DNA of 47,623 bases from a virus. Location: IMG/VR virus record IMGVR_UViG_3300036791_000741, positions 1 through 47,623 of that record. One strand, given 5' to 3'. How positions within the stretch are numbered: the stretch's first letter is position 1; every line of letters begins with the position of its first letter. Both the position numbers and the translations under genes were made by a program. The notes under the pieces were generated by a model. It did no database searches. It was not told where the DNA came from and saw nothing but the letters and a program-made list of their open reading frames with translations. This document shows positions 34,138-39,528 of this stretch, piece by piece.

Positions 34138-34728
34138 ATGACAAGCATTCCAGTTACTATTCAGGGCGTGATGACGTACAGCGGGCTTGAAGTCGGCGGC
34201 GGTCCGATGCCCGGCGGCCCTGGTCCGGCCCATCCGATTGCGCCCGGTGGCCCGCCTCCGGGGATTTGGCCCAGCCCCGGACATCCAGCGCATCCCATCG
34301 CACCTGGTGGTGGCCCCGCCCATCCGATCGTGATCCCGCCCGATGCGATTGCACCCGGTGTGCCCGCGCATCCGATCTACATCCCGGTGTATCCCGCACA
34401 TCCGATCGTGATCCCCCCAGGGGCAATCGCGCCGGGAGTGCCGGAGCATCCGATCGTCCTGCCGCCACCCGTGAGCCCTGAGCACCCGATCGTGATCCCG
34501 CCGGATGCAATCTCCCCCGGTGTACCAGCACACCCGATCGTGATCCCGCCGGTGCCGCCGTTGGGCATCTGGGGTGACGTCAATGCGCCGACGCATCCAA
34601 TCGTGTTGCCGCCAGGCGAGCGGCCGAAGCTGGTTGAATGGACGATTGGCTGGAGCGAACAAACCGGATGGGTCGTGGTCGGCGTTCCGAACGTGCCGAC
34701 GCCGACGCCGTCCAAGCGTGGTGGCTGA
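34138..34728 (+). CDS. Pro-rich repeat protein (PAHPI(V/A) repeats)
   Basis: 196 residues from ATG 34138 with RBS AGAGGAGGACACA. At least eight copies of (P/A)-(A/E/T)-HPI-(V/A/Y) followed by IPP or APG. The last 35 residues (KLVEWTIGWSEQTGWVVVGV) form a small globular end. Similar proteins are common in podoviral late regions; function unknown, possibly a virion tether or surface protein. Confidence 0.7.
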   Translation: MTSIPVTIQGVMTYSGLEVGGGPMPGGPGPAHPIAPGGPPPGIWPSPGHPAHPIAPGGGPAHPIVIPPDAIAPGVPAHPIYIPVYPAHPIVIPPGAIAPGVPEHPIVLPPPVSPEHPIVIPPDAISPGVPAHPIVIPPVPPLGIWGDVNAPTHPIVLPPGERPKLVEWTIGWSEQTGWVVVGVPNVPTPTPSKRGG

Positions 34729-34740
34729 CGCAATCCTGCT

Positions 34741-35082
34741 TCATCGGGCTGCGATCTCAAACAGCTTCTTGAGATCGCGCCCGGAGTAGGCGACCTGCAC
34801 CGCCTCGGCGTGCATCAGCTCGGCCTCCTCCCAGGTGCAGCAGCGCGCCTGATACTGGTCGTGCTCACCGCCGAAGATCATGGTCTCGAACAGCACCGGT
34901 GGGCCGCGGCCATACTGGTGATCGAGGCCGAGGAACACCGTGCTGACCCGGGAGCCATTGGTGAGCGTGGTCTTCGCAACGCGGCGGTCGGCCTTCTGGT
35001 ACCAGCGCCCCCACGCGAACAGGTCGCTCACCGGCTTCGGCGTCTTGCCGTCGAGGATGTAGAGGCCGAGGTCTGACTTCAT
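34741..35082 (-). CDS. Hypothetical protein
   Basis: 113 residues (MKSDLGLYILDGKTPKPVSD, FAWGRWYQKADRRVAKTTLT, STVFLGLDHQYGRGPPVLFE, GGEHDQYQARCCTWEEAELM). It resembles small phage proteins often found near recombination/replication genes. ATG 35082 overlaps the upstream stop. It converges with the 34138 gene. Confidence 0.7.
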   Translation of the reverse strand: MKSDLGLYILDGKTPKPVSDLFAWGRWYQKADRRVAKTTLTNGSRVSTVFLGLDHQYGRGPPVLFETMIFGGEHDQYQARCCTWEEAELMHAEAVQVAYSGRDLKKLFEIAAR

Positions 35083-35258
35083 CCGCCCTCCACCGCGTCA
35101 GGATTGATGTCCCAGTCCGCGCTCTCGCCAGTGCCGCGCTCGTAGTCGTCCCACTTGCCGGCGGCGGCCTTCTGCCTCGCCTCGGCCTCATCCTTCGCCA
35201 CAATGCGGAACCTCACGCCCTCAAGCGTCAGGCACCCGGTCACCCAAAATTCTTTCAT
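35079..35258 (-). CDS. Small hypothetical protein
   Basis: 59 residues from ATG 35258 (MKEFWVTGCLTLEGVRFRIV), with GGAG ten or so bases upstream. A beta-rich start and a helix (KDEAEARQKAAAGKW), ending acidic. Looks like a small alpha/beta domain of unknown role; coupled to the next gene by ATGA. Confidence 0.65.
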   Translation of the reverse strand: MKEFWVTGCLTLEGVRFRIVAKDEAEARQKAAAGKWDDYERGTGESADWDINPDAVEGG

Positions 35259-35302
35259 GACAGACACTCCTGTTGCGAGCACCGATCGTCCGCCGGGACG
35301 TC

Positions 35303-35800
35303 TTAACAATCGGTTAAGGCGTTTGGCGTGGCTGCCTCCAAATCCAGGGTCATCTGACTTGAATTCTTGCGCTCGTAGCGCACCAATAAAATCGGAACAT
35401 TGACGCCTGGGAAATCCCGCACCCAGATAGGTCCTCTTTTCACGTCACGATGAACCCATAGCCATGGTGCCATGAGGTAGCAGACAGGTGCCACTCGCAA
35501 TGCCTCACGACAGAAATCTGCGCATGTCTTCATCTGACCGAGGTTCCATGGCGGATCACTGAACACCGAGGCGAAGCTGTCATTTTTGAATGGCAAATGC
35601 GTCCAGTCGGCCATGACCCCGGGCGGCCGAGGTGAGACAAATTTGTCAACGCGAACATCTCCAAATTCGCTATAGGGCCCTGAACAGACGGTTAGAAGCG
35701 GCCGTTCTACGACGACACTCGTTAGGAAATGTTCGATATTGTTATGCCATGAGAACGCCTCGACATAGCGTCCGCACATCCTCTTTTGACTGTGTTTCAT
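35303..35800 (-). CDS. Putative SAM-dependent DNA methyltransferase (DPPW)
   Basis: 165 residues from ATG 35800; ATG 35779 is an alternative, and no strong RBS is visible for either. A glycine-containing motif-I-like segment (LTVCSGPYSEFG, residues 36-47), an acidic strand end, and the catalytic DPPW at 82-85 (FSDPPWN) mark a class-I methyltransferase of the adenine/cytosine N-methylating type. Short length argues for a minimal catalytic domain. Lower G+C than its neighbours suggests acquisition. Relevant because two array spacers decode to other methyltransferases. Confidence 0.7.
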   Translation of the reverse strand: MKHSQKRMCGRYVEAFSWHNNIEHFLTSVVVERPLLTVCSGPYSEFGDVRVDKFVSPRPPGVMADWTHLPFKNDSFASVFSDPPWNLGQMKTCADFCREALRVAPVCYLMAPWLWVHRDVKRGPIWVRDFPGVNVPILLVRYERKNSSQMTLDLEAATPNALTDC

Positions 35801-35832
35801 CGGATGGCGCCGGGGTTCTTTCGTTCGACGGA

Positions 35833-35859
35833 ACAGAAGGGAAACTTTAACCCTTCTGT
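35833..35859. terminator. Nine-bp dyad upstream of the methyltransferase
   Basis: ACAGAAGGG (35833-35841) pairs with CCCTTCTGT (35851-35859) around a 9-nt AT-rich loop. It could be a terminator for leftward integrase transcription or an operator for the methyltransferase gene; no T-run follows cleanly. Confidence 0.4.
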
Positions 35860-35863
35860 CCCA

Positions 35864-36014
35864 TCCTACGCTGCGTGAACGCACCGAAAACACCGTCCTA
35901 CGGGTGTCAATGAAATCAGTTGCTTAAGGTTGGTGGAACGGCTAAATTTCGGCCAAATTCTCTAATGATTTCAATGGGCCCGTAGGACGCATAGGACGCG
36001 CATAGGACTCCTAC
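35864..36014. other. Candidate attP region (inverted and tandem repeats)
   Basis: Directly beyond the 3' end of the integrase gene. CGTCCTACGGG (35894-35904) and CCCGTAGGACG (35979-35989) are perfect inverses; inside them TGAAATCA (35911-35918) and TGATTTCA (35966-35973) are also inverses. Further TAGGA units occur at 35864-35870 (as TCCTACG), 35991-36000 and 36004-36014 (TAGGACTCCTA dyad). Repeated short boxes around an AT-rich centre fit integrase arm and core sites. The core crossover sequence is not identified. Confidence 0.5.
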
Positions 36015-37354
36015 GTTTTTGCGGTCGTCGTTGTGCCATTGCGGACTGCAACCCGACGGGCCTGAATGGCGCGCGCCTTGTCGAGCGTGCCGCGGGCATA
36101 GCGCTGCGTCATCTGGCGCGCCGCGTGGGTGCCTAGCACCTTCTGGACGTTGGCGAACTCGATGCCCTCGGCGTCGACACCCTCGGTCGCCTCGGTGATC
36201 GCGCCCGACCGCATGTCCATGCTCTGGACGCCCTTCCATCGCGGGTCGGTCCTCTCGCACACGGCGGCGATCTCCTTCCAACGTCGCCAGAACGCGAGGC
36301 GGCGCCACGGGCCGGTGACGAAGTGCGGGCCGGAGTGGACGACGACCGGGCCGATGCGCTGCTCGGGCGGGACGTTCCACAGCTCCTCCATGATCATCGG
36401 GCACAGCGTCCAGTCCGACACCGCCTTCTTCTTGAACTTTGACTTTGAGGTCGGCTTGATCATCACGAGGTCGGCGCTGACGTGCTCGCCCCACAGCAGG
36501 CCGCCGACCCAGCGATGATACTCCCGGACCAGGGCGCTCGGTGTGCGACGCACCTCACCGCGCTTGAGCGGCTCCCACTGCCCGATGACGTCGGCCTGCC
36601 GCAGCGCCGTCTCGAACTGGATCGCGGTCGCCAGCGCGATCGAGGCATAGCCCTGGCGGTGGGCCTCGGCGCGGAAGGCGTTGACCATGTCGGCGGTCAC
36701 CTCGGTGGTGCGCGCCTCGCCGATCTCGAACCGCATGAAGCTCAGGATGCCCTGCTCCTTGCCGGCGAGGCGGACACAGTCTTCGCGGGCGCGCGGCTCG
36801 GTGATGATGCCGAAGCGGAGCACGGCGCGCAGTGTTCGCATCAGCTGGTTGGAATAGCCGATGCGCTCGTGGTCGCCTGGCCGCTTGGGCGCGCGGAAGT
36901 GTTCGTACCAGTCGCGCACGTCGGCGCCGGTGACGTCGGCGATCTGGCGCATGCCGATCTGCTCGGAGAGGACGCGCATGTAGGTGGTCTGGACCTGCTG
37001 GGTATTCCATTTGCAATTGGTGTTGAACGGCGAGATGCGGTCGGTCTGGTAGCTGTTGATGAGCCAGCGCAGGGTGCCGTCGAATGCGGCCCGGTTATCC
37101 TTGGCGCCGCCGTGCGCGATGAACTCCAGTGCCTCCGCCTGCCACAGGCGGCACGACGCGGCTAGCTCGACCGGGGTGGCGTCGGCGTCGAGCTTGACGG
37201 TTTTCGGGGTGAAGCCCTTGGCCTTCGCAGCGCGCGGTGCGACCCAATATGGGACACGCTTGCCGTTGGCTCGGGGCTGCCACTCGAGGCCGGGGGCGTC
37301 TCCGGGGGCGAGGTCGCGGTGGAGGTCGGTGACTCTGGACATTCGGTTTTCCAT
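36011..37354 (-). CDS. int: Tyrosine recombinase, phage integrase
   Basis: 447 residues. An N-terminal domain (GLEWQPRANGKRVPYWVAPR) and SAM-like core-binding region precede a C-terminal catalytic domain. Visible residues: Arg in FETALRQADVIGQW, a Lys-rich beta-turn (KPTSKSKFKKK), MDMRSG in place of the usual HxLR box (first His replaced by Met), then GTHAARQMTQRYARG with the nucleophilic Tyr. It would integrate and excise the phage at attP, likely in the adjoining repeats. The start region overlaps the upstream gene by about 190 bp. Confidence 0.88.
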   Translation of the reverse strand: MENRMSRVTDLHRDLAPGDAPGLEWQPRANGKRVPYWVAPRAAKAKGFTPKTVKLDADATPVELAASCRLWQAEALEFIAHGGAKDNRAAFDGTLRWLINSYQTDRISPFNTNCKWNTQQVQTTYMRVLSEQIGMRQIADVTGADVRDWYEHFRAPKRPGDHERIGYSNQLMRTLRAVLRFGIITEPRAREDCVRLAGKEQGILSFMRFEIGEARTTEVTADMVNAFRAEAHRQGYASIALATAIQFETALRQADVIGQWEPLKRGEVRRTPSALVREYHRWVGGLLWGEHVSADLVMIKPTSKSKFKKKAVSDWTLCPMIMEELWNVPPEQRIGPVVVHSGPHFVTGPWRRLAFWRRWKEIAAVCERTDPRWKGVQSMDMRSGAITEATEGVDAEGIEFANVQKVLGTHAARQMTQRYARGTLDKARAIQARRVAVRNGTTTTAKT

Positions 37355-37596
37355 TTTTCCGGTTGATCAGGCTTCACCCGCGGGGCCGCTTCTGTGGTGA
37401 GACCGTTGCGCCGCTGAAAGAACCGCTCGACAGCCGGCCGGTAGCGGCCACCCATCACCGGATCAGACTGCGGCAGACCGATGCGCTCCAGCATCCTGAC
37501 GCGATCCTTCCAGTCGCGCAGGCGGCCGGGGCCCAGGACGAACTCGGCGATCTGCTCTTCAGAGCAATACAGAGGAAGAGGTACCCGCGTTACCAT
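37162..37596 (-). CDS. Small integrase-associated protein, possible excisionase/wHTH
   Basis: 144 residues. Residues 1-75 (MVTRVPLPLYCSEEQIAEFV, VRMLERIGLPQSDPVMGGRY) look like a compact DNA-binding domain of the type found just upstream of rhizobial phage integrases. The last about 64 residues are Ser/Pro/Thr-rich and run in a second frame over the integrase start, so they may be unselected. Its ATG lies within 30 bp of the end of the pentamer array; AT-rich sequence at 37597-37624 could hold its promoter. Confidence 0.65.
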   Translation of the reverse strand: MVTRVPLPLYCSEEQIAEFVLGPGRLRDWKDRVRMLERIGLPQSDPVMGGRYRPAVERFFQRRNGLTTEAAPRVKPDQPEKWKTECPESPTSTATSPPETPPASSGSPEPTASVSHIGSHRALRRPRASPRKPSSSTPTPPRSS

Positions 37597-37642
37597 GGTA
37601 GCATATCCAAATAATTATTAACACTTTGTTAACCTGCGGTGC

Positions 37643-37722
37643 GGTGTGCAACGGCGGGCGAGGGCTTGGCCTGGCTGGGTATGGTGCGGATCAGGAGGGC
37701 GCGACATGGCATGGCACGGCAG
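37643..37722 (-). other. Array spacer 12 (distal), 16 units
   Basis: Lies between the last intact repeat and the degenerate terminal repeat. Triplets decode to LVMMALDAIQRKLPVT, open. Confidence 0.83.
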
Positions 37723-37740
37723 GGCTGTCGCCTGTGGTGT

Positions 37741-37840
37741 GGTGCGGGTTGGACCGCGCGGGCGGGCGCCGGGATGCGTGGGTTTGGCAGGGGCAAGGTT
37801 GGGCCGGGTAGGCTTGGGTGGCCCAGGATGGGCGTGGGAT
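37741..37840 (-). other. Array spacer 11, 20 units
   Basis: Triplets decode to ITHWHKYGNCLKHIGPRGNA; 16 of 20 third positions are G/C. Reads like a His/Cys-containing enzyme segment; target unknown. Confidence 0.87.
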
Positions 37841-37858
37841 GGCTGTCGCCTGTGGTGC

Positions 37859-37953
37859 GGTGCGGGGTGGCTCGGCGCGCATGGGGCTGGCGTGGCGTGG
37901 CGCGGCGGGGCGAACCCAGGCGGGGTTGGCGCTGGCTTGCGTGGGAAAGGCAT
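37859..37953 (-). other. Array spacer 10, 19 units
   Basis: Triplets decode to MFHKSQPWSPATTSHAETA; 15 of 19 third positions are G/C. Target unknown. Confidence 0.85.
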
Positions 37954-37971
37954 GGCTGTCGCCTGTGGTGC

Positions 37972-38051
37972 GGGGTGCATCGGCATGGAATGGGTCGCGT
38001 CGAGAAGGCGTGGCATGGGGTGCCTCGGGTAGCATGGGCCGGGCTCGGGGC
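37972..38051 (-). other. Array spacer 9, 16 units: MT-A70-like
   Basis: Triplets decode to AERHYETMTFDDIMDT, closely resembling the AExHYxTMxxxEI segment of MT-A70-type adenine methyltransferases common in phages; 13 of 16 third positions are G/C. Confidence 0.9.
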
Positions 38052-38069
38052 GGCTGTCGCCTGTGGGGT

Positions 38070-38149
38070 GGTGAGCAACGCGTGGGTTTGGCACGCGTGG
38101 GTGTGGCAGACGATGGCGAGGTTGGCACTGGTAGGCGCGGCAGTGGGGC
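38070..38149 (-). other. Array spacer 8, 16 units
   Basis: Triplets decode to ATRLSQSILTHVKHVS. Codon phase is less clear here (8 of 16 third positions G/C); another frame of the joined triplets is also open. Confidence 0.75.
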
Positions 38150-38167
38150 GGCTGTCGCCTGTGGTGC

Positions 38168-38292
38168 GGGGGGCAATGGGACGCGCCGGCGTGGCGAGCC
38201 CTGGGATGACGCGCGTGGGGGAGGCAGGGCTTGGGCGGGCATGCAAAGGGGTGGCGGGCGACGGTCGGGAACGCGATGGCATGGCACGGCAA
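38168..38292 (-). other. Array spacer 7, 25 units
   Basis: Triplets decode to LVMIVRVPTFMRKLS then HAIRSTGVIP, open throughout; 21 of 25 third positions are G/C. The MIVRVPTF block (38282-38243 region) matches MIVRAPTF in spacer 3. Confidence 0.88.
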
Positions 38293-38310
38293 GGCTGTCG
38301 CCTGTGGTGC

Positions 38311-38395
38311 GGGGTGCAAAGCGCAGGTTCGGGCGGGCTTGGCTCAGCCCGGTTTGGCAGGGATTGGGCCGGCGGGCGCTGGCTGGCGCGGCGGC
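38311..38395 (-). other. Array spacer 6, 17 units
   Basis: Triplets decode to ARQSPGNLKGEKRECFT, open and coding-like (13 of 17 third positions G/C). One unit ends CT. Confidence 0.85.
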
Positions 38396-38413
38396 GGCTG
38401 TCGCCTGTGGTGC

Positions 38414-38468
38414 GGCGCGGTGGACAGCGTAGCGGCACGGGGGGCGAAGGCTCGGCGTGGCCCGGAGT
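38414..38468 (-). other. Array spacer 5, 11 units
   Basis: Shortest full spacer. Triplets decode to TGTEFPVAAPA. Two units end AC and GT instead of SC. Confidence 0.8.
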
Positions 38469-38486
38469 GGCTGTCGCCTGTGGTGC

Positions 38487-38566
38487 GCGGAGGCAAGGCG
38501 CGCGGCGGGGCGAGTGGCGCTGGGAAGGCGGGGCGGGGATTGCGCAGGGACGCGATGGATTGGGAT
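38487..38566 (-). other. Array spacer 4, 16 units: methyltransferase motif
   Basis: Joined triplets decode to INIVCNPPFSHAAALS. NPPF preceded by hydrophobic residues is motif IV of adenine-N6 DNA methyltransferases. Third triplet positions are G/C in 14 of 16. Linker dinucleotides are CC (10), GC (5) and TC (1). Confidence 0.9.
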
Positions 38567-38584
38567 GGCTGTCGCCTGTGGTGT

Positions 38585-38734
38585 GGAGCGGACAGCAAAG
38601 GAGTGGCGGGCGGCGGCCGGGCACGCAATGGCATGACGTGCCTTGGGTGGCGTGGCGGGGGTAAGGCCGGGCCCGCGCTGGCTTGGCAAGGGAAGGTCTG
38701 GGCAGGTGAGGGATGGCAAGGCCGGGCGCGGCAA
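38585..38734 (-). other. Array spacer 3, 30 units
   Basis: The longest spacer. Joined triplets are open: LARLISCRFLKSGRL, PHHKT, then MIVRAPTFCA. The MIVRAPTF block (38634-38595) is homologous to one in spacer 7. Confidence 0.85.
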
Positions 38735-38752
38735 GGCTGTCGCCTGTGGTGC

Positions 38753-38798
38753 GGGGTGCTGGGCAATGGCCAGGCGGGGCTGGCGCAGGGGCGGCGTT
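38753..38798 (-). other. Array spacer 2, nine units plus one base
   Basis: 46 nt, the only inter-repeat spacer not divisible by five; the extra base adjoins the preceding repeat. Triplets decode as TACQPWIPT when the extra A is dropped. Confidence 0.7.
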
Positions 38799-38816
38799 GG
38801 CTGTCGCCTGTGGTGT

Positions 38817-38891
38817 GGTATGCGAGGCACTGGCATGGCCGGCGGCTCGGCGGGTTGGTGCGGTTAGCAGCGCGGCGCGGTGGCTCGGCTT
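38817..38891 (-). other. Array spacer 1 (gene-proximal), 15 units
   Basis: Fifteen pentamers, the first adjoining the upstream stop codon; no repeat precedes it. Joined triplets: AAG GAG ACC GCC GCT TAA, then GCA AAC GCC GCC CGG, then ATG AGT CTC ATA. This is the only spacer with a stop triplet; it could span a gene end (KETAA stop) and the next start (MSLI). One unit ends GA instead of SC. Confidence 0.7.
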
Positions 38892-38892
38892 A

Positions 38893-39495
38893 TTAAGCCG
38901 CAACCTTCCGCGGCTTCGCTTGGGGTATTTCCTTCTTGGTTTCGCACGCCCAGCACACGACCTTGAATTGACCGTAGCGCCCCTTCCGCTGTGGACGCAT
39001 GACGCCGACACCGATCTGTCTGCCAGCGCGATCGACCAGCTCGCGCACAGTTCTCTCGGTCGCCTCTTTGAGGTCGACGTCGAGCGTGAGGTCCAATTGC
39101 CAGTCATCAAAAATAGGCCGGTGGCAGATGTGCCGGCCTTTGGTCGCCTGGTTGACAATGCCGCGGCTGTCGACGCGCCAGCCCTCCTTCGACCTGATCG
39201 GCAAAAACAGCTCGGGGATCGACAGGAAGCTGGTGACGATCGTGGTGTCTCTGGTCGACATCTGTCGCTTGCCCACCTTGATGAAGACACCGGCCGCGAT
39301 GAACGCCGCGAGCACGTTGTCGGCCGGCACCACCGGCACGCCCTTGTCGTCGGTGTAGAGCTTGGCCTCGGCATCCTCCTGGGGGGTGAGTTCTTCACCG
39401 TGGCCGGTGGTCTTCGCGCCCTTGATGAGCAGGCCCTCGTGGAAGCGATCGAAGATGATCGGCGTGATGCCTTCGATGGTGACGCTGATGAGCAT
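38893..39495 (-). CDS. Putative RAMP/Cas7-like RNA-binding protein next to the array
   Basis: 200 residues, RBS AGGAAGGA seven bases before the ATG. N-terminal strand and turn MLISVTIEGITPIIFDRF; then PVVPADNVLAAFIAAG (residues 54-69), placed like the PxSSLKG helix of RAMP proteins; a strand-helix unit DDWQLDLTLDVDLKEATERT; and a C-terminal G-rich loop, GRQIGVGVMRPQRKGRYGQF (158-177), as in RAMP/Cas7 domains. Cys residues at 124, 181 and 184. Cas7 proteins coat guide RNA in short segments with a regular step, which fits a 5-nt periodic array starting one base after this stop. It lies in the recombination operon below RecT and YqaJ homologues, so a recombination accessory role is the alternative. 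Fold assignment is by eye. Confidence 0.6.
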   Translation of the reverse strand: MLISVTIEGITPIIFDRFHEGLLIKGAKTTGHGEELTPQEDAEAKLYTDDKGVPVVPADNVLAAFIAAGVFIKVGKRQMSTRDTTIVTSFLSIPELFLPIRSKEGWRVDSRGIVNQATKGRHICHRPIFDDWQLDLTLDVDLKEATERTVRELVDRAGRQIGVGVMRPQRKGRYGQFKVVCWACETKKEIPQAKPRKVAA

Positions 39496-39528
39496 GGTGT
39501 GGTCCTTCCTGCGTTTGCGGGTTTGGTT

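Larger units (their letters stand above)
37625..38891 (-). repeat. Interrupted-guide pentanucleotide array (18-nt repeats, NNNCC/NNNGC spacers)
   Basis: About 1.27 kb without a protein gene. On the minus strand the repeat is RCACCACAGGCGACAGCC. Plus-strand positions of the 18-mers: 38799-38816, 38735-38752, 38567-38584, 38469-38486, 38396-38413, 38293-38310, 38150-38167, 38052-38069 (one base variant), 37954-37971, 37841-37858, 37723-37740, and a degenerate terminal copy 37625-37642. Repeat-to-repeat distances are 64, 168, 98, 73, 103, 143, 98, 98, 113, 118 and 98; all but the first equal 18 + 5n. Spacers are made of 5-nt units with three variable bases then CC or GC. The repeat contains a GGC-GACA-GCC mini-hairpin. 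The array starts one base after the stop of the 38893-39495 gene, so co-transcription is likely. It is not CRISPR-like in spacer length or make-up. Confidence 0.93.

Noticed and set aside
35303-35800. Self-targeting of the phage's own methyltransferase by the array
   Set aside because: Its DPPW region reads FSDPPWNLGQ and does not match INIVCNPPFSH or AERHYETM.
37625-38891. Conventional CRISPR array
   Set aside because: Spacers range from 46 to 150 nt and are internally 5-nt periodic, the repeat is only 18 nt, and there are no cas1/cas2 or known effector genes.
37625-38891. C-rich Rho-utilisation region or plain low-complexity spacer
   Set aside because: The minus-strand RNA would indeed be C-rich and G-poor, and Rho binding cannot be excluded as a side effect, but it does not explain exact 18-nt repeats, 18+5n spacing or decoded methyltransferase motifs.
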